64,000 bases of DNA from Euborellia annulipes (Eukaryota > Arthropoda > Insecta > Dermaptera > Anisolabididae), in the NCBI GenBank assembly GCA_023213315.1, contig JAKCPI010002845.1, forward strand, positions 55,087 through 119,086. The letters are read 5' to 3'. The notes beneath the pieces were generated by a model. The model saw nothing but the letters and a program-made list of their open reading frames with translations, did no database searches and was not told where the DNA came from. The stretch's first letter is position 1; each line of letters begins with the position of its first letter. Both the position numbers and the translations under genes were made by a program. Below are positions 44,041 through 56,691 of this stretch, in pieces.

Positions 44041-44734
44041 AGTGGCGAATTTTTGTTTACAAATCAAATAGTTATTTTTTAAAATCGATCATATATTTAA
44101 GCCTGTTATGAAAATAAAAATTAATCAATTCAATTTTCTTTTTTTTTTTAATAAATAAATGAATAGAAAAATTGATTTCTGCCCCCGTTATATAGGCAAC
44201 TCAATCTGCTACGTAAATTAATCTCACGAATAGTGAAATTCAAGAAAAATCACCTTAAAAAAAAAGAGCATGATATTCAGGAAATATAAATATAACGGGT
44301 TTTAAAGTCACAATTAATCTATCAAAATGAAGATAAAATTCCCATCAAGGCCGTCAGAATATTACCTGAACAATTTCCTCTTTCCCGCTTTTATATTTCA
44401 ATTTATTTATAATTTTCGTGTGAATATTTAGACGTAAAAAAATAATCGCGTTTGATAACTTTCCAAAAATAAAAAAAAAAATTCTATCAAAGAAAAATTT
44501 AAGAATATATCTAGTATATTGAGATATTTGAATAAGTATAATAAAATTTTTTAAGATTAGGAAAATTATTATAATCATCTAAGTTGATTGGAGACTAGTG
44601 GAAGAAAAGAGAGAAGAAAAATTGCCTTTTCTAGAGAGAAAAAAAAACTCTGCTCACTCATCTTCCACCACAGTTCATGTTCTAAGATGTAAAAAATTTT
44701 GTTCTCTCTTTTTACAAAATTCTAATTAAATTTC

Positions 44735-45409
44735 AAAAAATCTGGTGTGACTGTCTAAGAGCACACAACTTTCTCTTACGTTCGGTAATCGAAAGTTATG
44801 TTCTGTGCTTGTCAAACCAGATTTTTCTTGTCGACATATATTTTTATTTTATATATTTTTATATTTTAATTTCAGCCGATATATTAGAATTCAAGATGTA
44901 AAATTAATTAGTTTGGGAAAATATTTATATTTTATTACCATGGCAACCATTTCTCTATTTCAGCTATCGTTCCTATGAAGTACAAGAGTAAAGTGGTCTT
45001 CAGAATATTTCAATGGCAAAATGAGAATATACATTTTAAAGAGCATCTAAAAAATAATTGATTTTTGAATTTTAAATAAAATCGTTGGGAGCGAATTTTT
45101 AGAAAATCGAAAAAAAAAAACTACATCAGCAAAGTACTAGTACTTTTTGGGCGATTTTGATCAAAGATTATTTTCACGCCCTAGGTGGATGTCTAACTTA
45201 AATATAAAAATTCAACATCCTAGCTCAATTCCTTCATGCTTTAAATTGAACCCAGACACACAGACAGACAGGCACACACCCATGTCGCGAAAACCACTTT
45301 TTTGGATTCAGGGGACCTCAAAACTCGACATCGAATTTTTGACATGAATCCAATACTTTCTCTATATAATGATATGTAACATATACATATAGGTAAAAGA
45401 AAGTAAAAA
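44735..45409 (+). repeat. Family A, full length
   Basis: Hairpin, body with ATGGCAACCATTTCTC, CACAGACAGACAGGCACAC, and terminal AAAGAAAGTAAAA. Confidence 0.8.
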
Positions 45410-47345
45410 GAAATAAAAGGTGAAAATAATTTTTCAATGCAAAAAAAAGACAATAATTAAAATTTCACCTCACCTCTCAACAGCCAATCAATCAATCAAT
45501 ATATTAACTCCATTATAATTGCCTAATGAATAAAGAGAATTCTTGAAAATCTTTAGAAAATAGTAAAAATTAGTAAAATATTTAAATTAAGATGTAATTT
45601 TAAGTAAAAGATGAATAAAAAGATCCATATTCATAGTGAGAGGCGTAATTATAATTTACAAAAAGAAAAAATGTATAAAAAATGCGATTTCTCAAATATA
45701 TGATCAGCAATTTTAATTTATAATAAAGAAAGTGTTTAGGAATTTATTCCCTCTTCACTTTTCAAATGATAAAAAAACTTTTGATTCATAACAAATAATA
45801 TTAGGTAAAAGTTTTATCAATAATATTTTAACTCAATTAGAATATGCAATTGCATAGGAATCCGGGCTTTACTTATGATAACATGGTATATTTGAACTAG
45901 GATTGGAAATAATTGTTTAAACAAAATATGATAATTTTCACTGATTCTAGAGAAATATCACTGGACTAAATAAAATCTAGAAAATGAAATAATAAATAAA
46001 CGGAAATAATAAACCAATGAAATCAGTAGAACAGAAGAAAGGAAGAAGCAGTCAAAAGTAAAATCCTCCAAATTTTAAAAATTTTATTAGGACATTTGTG
46101 GAGAAATTCATACAAGTATAACATGTATCATTTGTACAAAAGGGGGTATAGTACTCTGTTGCTTAATTAATGAGAATGATCGGAGGCCATTATTTTTGGC
46201 TGCTTATGCCCTTTTTCTGTTATAATAGGAAAAATATTTTTCATTAATAATTAAAGCTATTCAATAACAATATAATCAAAGGTCCCAATCAAATTGGGAA
46301 TTAATCTCAAAACAAAATTATTTTAATGGACCTTAGCACTCGATTTTCATTGTGGGGATTAGTTTGCTCTCAGTATTTAAATTATATTGGTTACCAATTA
46401 ATTTGTAGGTGATCTAAATGGCCTCAGATGCCGAATCAAACCTTAAAAAACTACATTGTTTTTACGGTAAATAAATTATAGAATGAAAAAATTGTTTTCT
46501 ATTAGTATAGAGATAAGAATGTATACAACAAATTAGATAAAAGGAGAGACCTTGAAGTTTATTATTCTTTTAAAGGTAAAATAAGGTGAAAATCATTAAC
46601 TATCTTCATATATTTTATTTTAATAATTTTAAAGTATTCAAAATAAAATTTAGATAAATTTGTTTTAGATGAAGAACCTACCTCGAAGGATCTTTATTTA
46701 TGCAAGGCTTATCTGACCTTCAAATCTTATCAAAACATTAGAGTATCTTCGAGTTTTCACATCCATTTTTGGAGGACCTTTCCATATTAGTAAAAAAAGT
46801 GATTTTTTTTTACCTTTAAAGTATTTTGGCAGGAAAATAAATTAAAAAAAAAAAAATAAGAATACTTAATGAATCGAAGTATCCAAGCCCATAAACTAAT
46901 TATTAATCAAAAAATAAAAGACGAGACTAAAACAGGCTAAAACAGAAATATTTTCAACTCGTTTATTAAATTTTAGAGATAATAGAAAAAAATTTTCTCT
47001 TTAATATTTTTGTTTTAGCGAATTGACTTTGAACTATGTGGAAATATGTCAAAAACAGCTCTTTATTAAAAATTTCACTTTTAATTTTATTAGAAAACTT
47101 AGGCTATATATCAAGGTGGTACCCGAAATATTCAAGGGGCTAAATATAGTAAGTTTCAATCTATCAATGTAAGAGACGAGAAAAGTTGATGGAAAACCTA
47201 ATTTTCTTAAAATCCTTTTCAAAGGATTAGCAATGCTGGATTTTTGCGATATATTTCATTGCCAATTCTTTAATCTTTTTATATATCTTTCATCCAAACG
47301 TTTAAACATATTCAAATTCGGCCTAAGAACTAGATTTTAATTCGG
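45410..47345. other. AT-rich stretch, no gene seen
   Basis: A SINE2 fragment at about 46385-46450 (GGTTACCAATTAATTTG, GCCTCAGATGCCGAATC). Short open frames are not supported by splice sites or family resemblance. Confidence 0.4.
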
Positions 47346-47359
47346 TAATTTTATGAGGA

Positions 47360-47532
47360 ACTGGATCGGATTTCCAGATCGGAAATCCGGATTGAATTTT
47401 CGGATTGGGTTCTGGATTTGCGGATCGGAACAGAGATCTATTTTCTAAAACGGAACGGATCGCCCGAGCTTATCGGATCGATAATCCTTTCGTAGGATTA
47501 GTAGCCGGATCGGATTAGCGGATCGGACAGAT
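47360..47532. repeat. Degenerate CGGATCGGA-rich block
   Basis: GGATCGGA, GATCGGAA and CGGAT recur about a dozen times in 170 bp, on both strands. Probably the remains of a transposon with subterminal repeats; ends not identified. Confidence 0.6.
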
Positions 47533-47657
47533 TTTCTCTAAAATAAATATAGAACAAAAAAAATGAAATGTTTACGTAAACAAGAAGGGAGTAATGATTT
47601 ATTGTTGCTCATAAGAGGGAAGGGTCTAAAACTGTTAAAAATTTGTTTAGTTTGAAT

Positions 47658-48021
47658 TAGGAACCGACCGAATATTCGGTTTCGGCCAAAAATCCTTGTT
47701 TCGGCCAAAAAGTAGCCGAAACTTTCGGCCGGCCGAAACCTGAGGCTGGAAATATGGGATGAGACCCGCATGCAAAAAAAAAGGTCAAATGATTTGCAAA
47801 AGCGGAAAAAATGTAGTCTCCCTAAAAAAAAGGTAAAATGATTTTCCCGGGGGGGAAAAATTTTCCGCAGGGCGGAAAAAAATTTCAAAATAAAATAAAG
47901 TAAAATAATAATAATTTTTTATAGGAAATACAAATTTCGGTTTCGGTTTCGGCCGAAACTAAGATTGAGGCCGAATATTTGGTTTCGGTTTCGGCTGAAA
48001 ATCTTGTTTCGGCGGACCCTA
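47658..48021. mobile_element. hAT-type MITE, TSD GTTTGAAT
   Basis: TAGGAACCGACCGA and GCGGACCCTA ends with a perfect 8-bp duplication GTTTGAAT at 47650-47657 and 48022-48029. Subterminal GTTTCGGCC repeats occur in both orientations. The interior holds the AAAAGGTCAAATGATT module. The minus-strand 116-codon frame across it is MITE sequence. Confidence 0.88.
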
Positions 48022-48029
48022 GTTTGAAT

Positions 48030-49120
48030 CTTTCGTTTCTAAGATGAAATAAAAATTTTAAAATTCGCCTCTATCTCTCTCTCCTTTTCATTAAATAAAA
48101 GAAAAATCTATCATAATATCATTCAATTGAAACTTTCAAGTGTAAATAAATAAAGTAGGTAAATATTTTAAGTAAAAATTATAATATAAGACAAATTTTT
48201 TTTTAATAGAAATTTTTTATGATCAATAAAGTTTATTCATTTATTTAATTATTCTTAAGAAGATAGTAGAGTTTTTATTTCACCTGATTTTTTTCTTAAA
48301 TGTAATAAATATTTAATTATTTAAAAAAGATAAATATTATCCTTAAGAACATATTTAACCTTCAGACTTTATTTATGAGGATTGATACGAGAGTTCTTTC
48401 GATAAAAAACGATTTCACTATAAAAAAGAGGAAATGATTTCTATTTCAAGAAAAAAAGAAATGCTTATAAAGAGAAAGATATTTTAATAGGTTTTCAATC
48501 TATATTATTTTAGAAAATTACGAGTGGTTAGCTCTGAAATAACAGAATAACGTTTTCTTTTTTTTATTTAATGTTTGTAGTCTATTTCCTTTGCTGGTGG
48601 ATCAAGGACCTTCGAGGTGGGAAAGGGTACGAGGGGATTAATTTGAGCCCTTTATAAATGAGATTTTTCATCTCTGGTATCTGAGAGCATTTAGATTCCT
48701 TAATTAGTACCTAAATAAATTATTTTTAGCCATCACTGACTATTATATCATGAAAAGCTTTATATTTTCTCTAAAAAAATTTTAATACTAGAGACTTATT
48801 AACAAAATTAGGGCCAAATTGCCGAATAAATGACATTAACTGTTGTCTTTGTCACTATTAACAGTCACTTGAGCCTTAATTTTAGGCAATCAAAATGCTT
48901 AGCTGTAAGAAGGGTTGTCTAAAAAGTAGCTATTTCCTTTCTTGCCAGTCTTTAGAATGGGGATTAATATTTAATAAGTTAAAGGAGTGTTTTTTGGTCA
49001 TTATAGACAAATTAATTTAATTTTTCAAAAATTAATTTCTAGATAAAACTTGTTAATTTTTATGTGAACAATGAACTACAAGTGAGTATTTATAAAAAAT
49101 GTCTAAAATATTTGAATTGA
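48030..49120. other. AT-rich stretch, no gene seen
   Basis: Contains a SINE2 scrap at about 48665 and a GGCAATCAAAATGCTTAGC fragment related to 63090. Otherwise unremarkable. Confidence 0.4.
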
Positions 49121-49121
49121 G

Positions 49122-49330
49122 GCCCTCGGGGGTTAGCGTGCTAACCTCGTATACCAAAAGTCGCGGGTTCGGACCCCAGGGTCCGATGATTTTATTTAAG
49201 CCATTTGGATACCAAATTTTTTAATTAGAAATGCCTGCCCCCCAATAAATTTATATTAATAATAGCTCTTATCAAAAAAATTCTTCCGCCCTTTTGGTTG
49301 CAGAAAATGTTTTGTGTGTGTGTGGGAGTG
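49122..49330 (+). repeat. SINE1, degraded
   Basis: GGCCCTCGGGGGTTAGCGTG head (shortened), B box CGGGTTCGGACCCC and body; the tail runs into a homopolymer patch. Confidence 0.7.
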
Positions 49331-49423
49331 AGAGTGGGGGGGGAAAAAATTTGGATAAGAAAAAAAAAAATAAAAATATAAAAAATTTTTTTTAAATTTT
49401 TATGAGGAGAGGGGGTGTGGTTT

Positions 49424-49464
<41 letters not shown>

Positions 49465-49645
49465 CCCTCTCCCCTTTTCCTTCCCACTCACCCTCCCACT
49501 TTTTTCCAATTATGTTTTGCTAATTGTGGGTTATATTTTTTTTTTATTATTATTTTTTTTTGTTTTTTTGGTATGGTTTTTTTATTTTTTTTTTTTTATT
49601 GATGGATTAAATTAAAAAAAAAAAATAAAACCCCCCCCCCCCCGA
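49331..49645. other. Homopolymer-rich patch, probable artefact
   Basis: A T run of about 40 bases, further T, A and C runs, and no structure shared with other SINE1 copies. Long open frames here consist of Phe or Lys runs and are not genes. Confidence 0.5.
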
Positions 49646-49671
49646 GGGCAATTGTTAGAGTTGAAAGAATG

Positions 49672-49815
49672 AGACTAAAAAGGATTCTCAACAATTAATT
49701 TACAAATTTTTCAGACATTTCGGCTAAGATATATTGGTTAAAGCACTGAAGATGGCGAAATAAATTTTTTCTGAAAAATTTGTAAATTAATTGTTGAGAA
49801 TCCTTTTTTAGTCGC
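49672..49815. repeat. Foldback element
   Basis: GGATTCTCAACAATTAATTT on the left and AAATTAATTGTTGAGAATCC on the right are perfect complements. A degenerate CTGAAGATGGCGAAA sits in the spacer. Confidence 0.85.
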
Positions 49816-49829
49816 ATTTTTTCAACTTC

Positions 49830-52440
49830 TTTTATTCTCTTCTACTTAAAATTTTTTATGATAAGATTATTATTTTAAAAAACCATACAAGTTAAGAGAT
49901 AAAGATGATGCAAAAATTTTATTTCCAGTATCGAGATCATAGTTAAACATAATTCTGTTTACAACAAACTTTAGTATTTTCCTACCCAAACCCTTTTAAC
50001 ATATTTATTTACTTCCATCCTCAGCAAAACTGACTTCCTTAAACATCATTAATTATTTAAATGGAAACTATAGAAATTTCCATTAATTAAATCGCATCGT
50101 AATTATATTTCGAAAATAATTAGACATACCTTAGAGCTATATATTCTAACAACATAGATATCATCAGTTTGAAACAATTAAAAAAAAATAATTAAAACTG
50201 AATCAAGGCAATCAAGCTGAAATCGATATCAAAGAGTAGGGGGTTAGAGTGAGAGTTATTAAATGAGTTTAAAACACGTCCTGCGACTCTTCTTCTGAAT
50301 CCCACGCTCTGCTAAAGAGGATTTTATCATTCAGGCATATAGACACAGACACTAACATAGAAGAACCCTCTTTTTCAATCTGTTATTGAGATCAATCATT
50401 CGCTCTCGTGTTGTTGATGATCATCAATCAGAGTATCATTGCAAGCCATAAGTTCTATGAGAGTCCCCCTTTTTTTGCAGCACTACTCTAGCTAATACAG
50501 GCGATTGATTTAACCTTGCTAGTTAGTAAATAAAATACCACCCTAAGAGAGAGCTTTTAATAAAAGTAAATGAAATAAAATTAAAATATTTTAATAACGA
50601 ATTTGTCTTGAAATTTTAAAAACAAAGCACGACTTAGGTTCTAACAATAATATGACACATCGTGTAACAAAAAAAATTTGTTAATTAATTACCATAATCC
50701 GCTTAATAAGCGTTTGGTTTCTAGAAGATAGGCAACCTAAATTACCAACTCACTAATAAATTAATTGCTCAAGATGTTCTCGAGAGTGGATCATCCATAC
50801 GCAATTGTTATCGCCTTAGAAATTAACACCTTGCATGCTGACTCAATTGTTAATTTTGAGATTTAATAAAAATTGGGTATTTAGCTAGAAATTTCAATAA
50901 TTGGAAGGTGAAGGATAAAAAAGTAAAAACCAGCCCCTTTATCTCTCAACACTCCAATTTTATTGCAAATAATTCGGCCCCTTTACAATGCCCAACATCA
51001 GTGCAAAAATGAAAATCTAGAGAGGGAGTTTCACACGAATATAAAATTTATCAGATAAAGATTCAGACATGGATTACGAGTGTGGTTGCTTCTTGCTAAT
51101 GTATAAACACTGAATATTTCCGAATCATATCCAACTCTGAAAATCCCTTAATGAATCTCCATTTAAACCGTTTACGAATTTATACACCTTTACCAAATAG
51201 ACTAGACCACTAAGCATTTCCTATATTCATGCTATGTCTGCATGCTTTAATTATTCTTGAAATGTCATGAAGCGCTTAAATAGTAAGAAGGAAAATGAAA
51301 GTTTTTTTTTTTTTAAGAAAAAGAAAACTAAAAATTAACGAAGTCATGTATGAGTAAATCTTAAAATGAAGAAGTCAATAAACATTAATTTTGACCTTAC
51401 AAGTTAGAGTTTAACTTTCTATTATAAAATTTTAATTAATGGAAGAAAACTTCAAAAATATTTCAAACATGATAATAATTAAAGAATTAGAAGTATATAT
51501 ATCACGTGTGTTGGTCCATAAAGTAATTATGAAAAACATACAATCAAGTATTTATTGATTTAAATCAGCGAAAATACCTCTTTCGTTTATTTAAATTAAT
51601 AAATACTTGGTGATATGTTTTATGATAATAATTATTTTATTATTAATTTCATTAATAGAAAAAAAAAATATAAGTAGCCTGTGTTATTATGCATTATTTC
51701 GTCTGAGTGAATTAATTTTTATTTATTAAAAAAATCTCTTTTTAATAAATAAATACAGTAGTTTAATACGGTTGGTTTTTAATTGTTTTAATTTGGAGGC
51801 TAATTGATTTATCATAAAATTGGAAAGTAAAATTGCCTTGACAAGTCTCTCCTACTCACAAATAAATTTAATATACTTGAAAATTATTTGGAAATAAATT
51901 TAGAAAACTAAACAAGTAAGTAGGTGGCATATATGCATGCATGCATGCATAATCATCCAGCTAGCTGCTACACAGTCACATAATGTGTAGGTTTCAATTT
52001 GGAGAACTATAAATGCTTCTCCGTCTACGCCTCTTAAAACGAAGGTGGGTTTTTATTTAATCTCTCTATTGAAAAAAAAAAAAAAAAAAAAAAAAACGTA
52101 TTCACTGATACATACAGAGTCCACAAAGTTTTTACAGCATTTTATTTATTTTAGTAATTTTAAGAAGTTAGGGTCTAAAAGCTCTCTACTTGTTATTTCT
52201 TCAATATTTCATATCCCATACTTATCCCAATAAAAATACGATTTTAGTCAATCTTCACCCACAAGGAATAATCAACAATAATCTCTACGTCTTGATAATC
52301 CAACCAATATTTCTAACCATTTAAATATCCATTCTACCCCACTCCTTGCTAATCCTTACCCTCCTGATGAAATATATAACCTTAGCTATTGTTTTTGAAG
52401 CTTGAAAAACTTTCAACAATTATAAATAATTCTTCAAATA
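49830..52440. other. AT-rich stretch, no gene seen
   Basis: Includes ATGCATGCATGCATGCAT at about 51934 and a TATAAA followed by AACGAAG|GTGGGT at 52009-52050, a weak candidate for a first exon of a plus-strand gene. An A run lies at 52073-52095. Confidence 0.35.
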
Positions 52441-52451
52441 ATGAGATATCG

Positions 52452-52836
52452 GGCCCCAGTCGCGGGTTCGTATCCCATACCATGAGATAAAAATGTATTT
52501 AAATTGTATTGGCTACCAATCAATTTAAATATTAAATAGCGCCGGGGTGTGGCGTAGTAGGTAGCGTGCCTACCTCCTATACCAAACGTCGCGGGTTCGG
52601 ACCCAGGCAGTCCGATGATTTTATTTAAGCCATTTGGATACCAGATGGCTTAAATAGAAATGCCTGAACCCACAATAGATAATATATATTTCAACGGTTA
52701 TCGTCAAAGTCTTAAATGGCCTAAGTTGCCGAAAAGATGTGTGAATGTGTGTGTGAGTGTGAGTGGAATGAGAAAAAGTGTAAATGTTTAAAAAAAAAAA
52801 AAATGGTCATAGAAGCCAAAAAAGACCTTAATAAAA
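52452..52836 (+). repeat. SINE2 split by a SINE1 insertion
   Basis: SINE2 head CGCGGGTTCGTATCCCATAC and body to 52542. It is interrupted by SINE1 and resumes with AGAAGCCAAAAAAGACCTTA. Confidence 0.75.
52543..52803 (+). repeat. SINE1, full length
   Basis: tRNA-like head CGGGGTGTGGCGTAGTAGG, B box CGGGTTCGGACCC, body and A tail; inserted in SINE2. Confidence 0.85.
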
Positions 52837-53066
52837 AAATGATATATCAAATGAAATGAGCAAGATATTCTCAAAAAATTTCACTTTTTTCGAGCTATTA
52901 TTAAAAAAATTAAAAAAATATTCAAAATATCCCCTGACCAATCTATAGGAAAGAACTTTTTGTTGGATGAAATGGGAAATGTTAACGGCTAATTATAATA
53001 TTGCCTCAGATGCCGAAAAAGACCTTAAACAAATTTTAAAAAAATTATATTATTGTAGGCCTATAC

Positions 53067-53356
53067 CAGGGATGGCGAACCTTTTTGAGACGTGGGTCAA
53101 ATTTTGTTCATTTTTTTTTAGTAGACCTACTAGGTCGTGGGTCCCTAATGCCCATTTGCACTAGATTTAAGTTTAAAAATTTTTAACCTGAGTATTTTTA
53201 AAAATAAACATCTTTAAAATTCAATTGGCTTAACGGGTAAAAATGGGCGAGTTTTGATGATTTAAAAATTTTTAGTGGGGTTAAAATCAGGGGAGTAGCA
53301 ATCGTGGGTAGTTAAAAAGCTTGGAGTGGGTCAGTGTCTGAGGTTAGCCATCACTG
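53067..53356. mobile_element. hAT-type MITE with CAGGGATGGCGAACCT ends
   Basis: CAGGGATGGCGAACCT and AGGTTAGCCATCACTG termini, typical of hAT. Flanking GCCTATAC and ACCTATAC are an 8-bp duplication with one mismatch. Confidence 0.85.
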
Positions 53357-54108
53357 ACCTATACCTTTGTTTGTTTTGTATAAAAAATTTTAAGCCCGGC
53401 ACTGAAGAGGATTCACGGAAATATTTTCCAAATAAAAGAACCTCGGTCAGGTGCTGGTTTCTCAATACCTCTAATTATTTAAATTATGTTGGATACATTA
53501 ATTAAATATGTTGAAACAAACTTTAAAAAATTATTTTCACAATACATAAGCCTACACCATGGTAAATGTTATAGTTATAATTTCTCTTTTCTTTTTCTTT
53601 CAAAGGCTGATCTATGTATTAAATTTCCTGTCTTAAAGGTGGGACGTTTCATTTTTAATTATTATAATTATTTTAATTTTCCTCGCCTTCAGAGGTCATT
53701 TTTGCATTTCCGTATTCTCTGATAATTAAATTAACTACACTATAAGAATTAAGTGAGATCTTCTAGTACTAACTTTTCTAATCATAACCTTTTATTAAAT
53801 AATATAAATAGAGAGGGCAGAAAAATTGCCTTTCAATTTATAAAAAATTAAAAAATGAACATTGATTAAATTTTTTTCAAATGAAATGGATTAGAGAAAG
53901 TTTTCAAAAAGAAAAGAAGGGTGCCAAAAATAAGGTACACGAAAGTGATGATAGAAACAGGAATTGTCTCACAATGTCAGTTATAACAGCAAAAAAATTC
54001 CCTATTCAATTGGGCTGCAAATAATTACTTCGAATGCAGCAAGTGAAATTGGCTCTTTTTTTGAAAATTTTAATAAAGGAAGTAAAAATATGTATAACCC
54101 ATAGGATA

Positions 54109-54364
54109 CAAGGGCGGATTAAAGGGGGGGGGGGGGCGGTGGGAGCGACCCCCCCCCCGAGAAGAAATTCAAACAGTTATAAAAACTAGTAATCTAAAGA
54201 AATTATGATTTCCGCTCTTTAATTTCAATTGAATTTGTTACCAATCAATTTAAATAAATAGGAAAGGGGTCTAAATGGCCATAGATACCGACAAAGTCCT
54301 TAAATAAAAAAAAATTTTAAAAACCGCCCCCCCCCCCCGTCAAAATTGCATTAATCCGCCACTG
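54109..54364. mobile_element. hAT-type MITE, TSD ATAGGATA
   Basis: CAAGGGCGGATTAA and TTAATCCGCCACTG ends with a perfect 8-bp duplication ATAGGATA at 54101-54108 and 54365-54372. It carries a SINE2 fragment (about 54235-54315) inside. Confidence 0.88.
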
Positions 54365-54372
54365 ATAGGATA

Positions 54373-55202
54373 TGGTAGCTAAAGAAATTTGGAAATTTCC
54401 TGCAAGCTAGTAGCATGTGAATTAATTTCCGCAAACAATACACTCAGATTACATGTTAAGAGTGAGTGATATTAATCTAATCATTAAGATCAAAAGAGAG
54501 CACTTGACATTATTTTTAAATAAAAAAAAAAAAAAAAAAATTGTTTAAAAAAATTAGAGTGGGAATAATTCTTTTGATATTTAGAAGATGCAGGATGAGA
54601 TAATCACGCAATAATATTGTCATCCGTAAGCAAGAAAAAATGTTATTCCATTCAAAACAACATTATAGCAGGTTTATTAATAATACCTATTCTTTGCATG
54701 ACTAAGTGGGTATGTTCGTGTGTTATATATATAGCACATATACATTTAAAAGTTGCCACAAAAAAAAAGATGGTCAAATAAAAAAACAGAATTTAAATTA
54801 TATGTCCGGAAGAAGTATTTTGTAAGGATCTGCTCCAATTACTGTGTTATGCATATAATATATACAAAGAAAATTAATATTTCCATACTTATATAATTTT
54901 TCATGTTCGTAATTTCACTAATGTAAATATAAACAAAGGAAAAAATGATAAAATAAAGCAAATAACACTTTCCTATAACCAATTAGCATGTTTAAATAAT
55001 ATATAATTTGGACAAAAATAAAAAAAAATAACTAATTATTGGAGAGGTTAGGACTTATTTGTTTTTGTCTCTTGGCTAATTGCAATTTAAAAGTTGTAGG
55101 GTCTATATAAATAATAATTACGATATGTATTATCTAGTGATAAGGTTTGTTATACCGTATATTATTATAGGTAAAAGAAAAATAATCAACAATGACAACT
55201 AT
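54373..55202. other. AT-rich stretch, no gene seen
   Basis: A run at 54522-54541; nothing else recognised. Confidence 0.4.
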
Positions 55203-55563
55203 AACTTTCTCTTACCTATATAAGTATAGTGAGAAAGTAGTGCGATTATGTCAAAATTCGATGTTGAGATTTTGTTGGAAATACATGTTTTGAGGTCCCC
55301 TGGGTCTCCAAAGAGTGGGTCCCGCAAAATGGTCTGTCTGTGTGTGTTCCTGTTTGTGTTCAAAATTAAGCATGAAGGATCAGCTACAAGAATGAAATTT
55401 TTAAGTTAGGTACCTTTCTGAGCCACGAAAATAAGCTTTTAAAGAAAAACGTCAAAAGAGTACTAGTACTTAACTGATGTATTTTCTCATTTTTTTTTTT
55501 TTTTTTTTTTTTTCAATTTTCTCAAAATTCGCTCTAACGAATTGTTCGACCAGTCACACAAGA
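55203..55563 (-). repeat. Family A, minus
   Basis: ACTTTCTCTTACCTATATA through AAAATTCGCTC and a remnant of the hairpin, GACCAGTCACAC. Confidence 0.7.
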
Positions 55564-55867
55564 TAATTTTAAATTCAATCATCTCTTTATATCCCTGGAA
55601 AAATTAAATTTGAAAATTATAAGAACTGCCGACCGGTCATGATAAATAAATTTTAAAAAATATAAAAATCTTGTCAGTACTTTAATTAAATAAAAAAATA
55701 GTATATTCAAATTTTTGTTTGAGATTCATTAGATTCATTACTTCGAGATAGGACTGAGCGATAAATTATATTGGCTACCAAATGCTTTTTGATTCGTAAA
55801 ACTGCGAGTACAGTGCAGAAATTCACAAAAAGCGAAATGACAAGAGAGTTTAATAATAGTAAATAAA

Positions 55868-56160
55868 AACTGGGCTAAACTTTAGTTTATTTGTATGAAA
55901 TACAACGTTTTGATCATTCATTCTCTGGCCTTTGTTCTTTCTCTTACCCTATATATGAAATATATAGAGAGAAAATATTGCGAACATGTCAAAAATTCGA
56001 TGTCGAGATTTTTAATGTGACGAATTCAGATACAAAGAGAGGCAAAATTCTTTGTGATAATAAGCTGAATTATATCTGAGAATGGCAAGAGAATGAGTGA
56101 CCGAAACGTAATTTTTACAAATAAAACACAGCTAAAGGGAAAGAACAAGCCTTATTTTTA
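55868..56160. repeat. Foldback element with family A insertion
   Basis: The outer arms match imperfectly (TTTATTTGTATGAAATAC against GTAATTTTTACAAATAAA). A short family A end (TTTCTCTTACCCTATATATG onward) interrupts the left side at about 55935-56010. Confidence 0.55.
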
Positions 56161-56584
56161 TATTGATATTTTAGTTCCTGATTCAAATTAGGATTAACAA
56201 AGAATTTTCGTATTATAAAAAAACCTAATGTTAATAATTTTATGCCCAAAAGGGCCGCTTTGGATTCCTCCCTGGATCCCTCGATTGTGATTGTATATAT
56301 TTTTTAGAATTAACACCATTGTTAGTAATTGGATTTTGATGCATTACACACTATCCAATTTTCGGGAATTCAATTTTTGAAAGAAAATTATTTTAATTCA
56401 TTCTTAATTTATAAGGCTCAAGGAAAATTTATCTTGTACTTTTGGATTAGTTCATTGACTTATTTATCTAATTAATATATTAGATTAAACAAGAGACTAA
56501 AGTAGGTGTTGTTAAATGAAGTATCTTGAGAACTAATTGACAGAGTTAGTTTAATTGTCAGAGTGTCCTCTTTTTTAAACTCAC

Positions 56585-56691
56585 CTCTTGACGTTAACAA
56601 GCCACTAATTGTTCTTCTAAATTGTTAGGATTTTGCAGAATGGTCTGTCACAAATGGGCGTAGATGCCATATGCAGATGCAGTCTTTACAC
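56585..56691 (-). other. Candidate non-coding 5' exon (tetraspanin)
   Basis: On the minus strand a TGTTTCCAG acceptor and an AAGAG|GTGAGT donor bound 107 nt. All long frames are closed. It holds a short upstream ORF beginning MASTPICDRPFCKILTI. The link to the tetraspanin ATG exon 18.9 kb downstream is inferred from strand, order and the need for a 5' exon. Confidence 0.45.

Noticed and set aside
44354..44578. 74-codon minus frame with a GTTCAG|GTAATA donor-like end
   Set aside because: Almost entirely Ile/Phe/Lys/Asn from AT-rich sequence, no acceptor or partner exon; kept out for lack of support.
46660..46790. Possible plus exon after a TTTGTTTTAG acceptor (frame with DEEPTSKDLYLCKAYLTF)
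   Set aside because: No donor in frame, no partner exons, no recognised family.
49225..49615. Poly-Phe and poly-Lys frames
   Set aside because: Translations of homopolymer runs.
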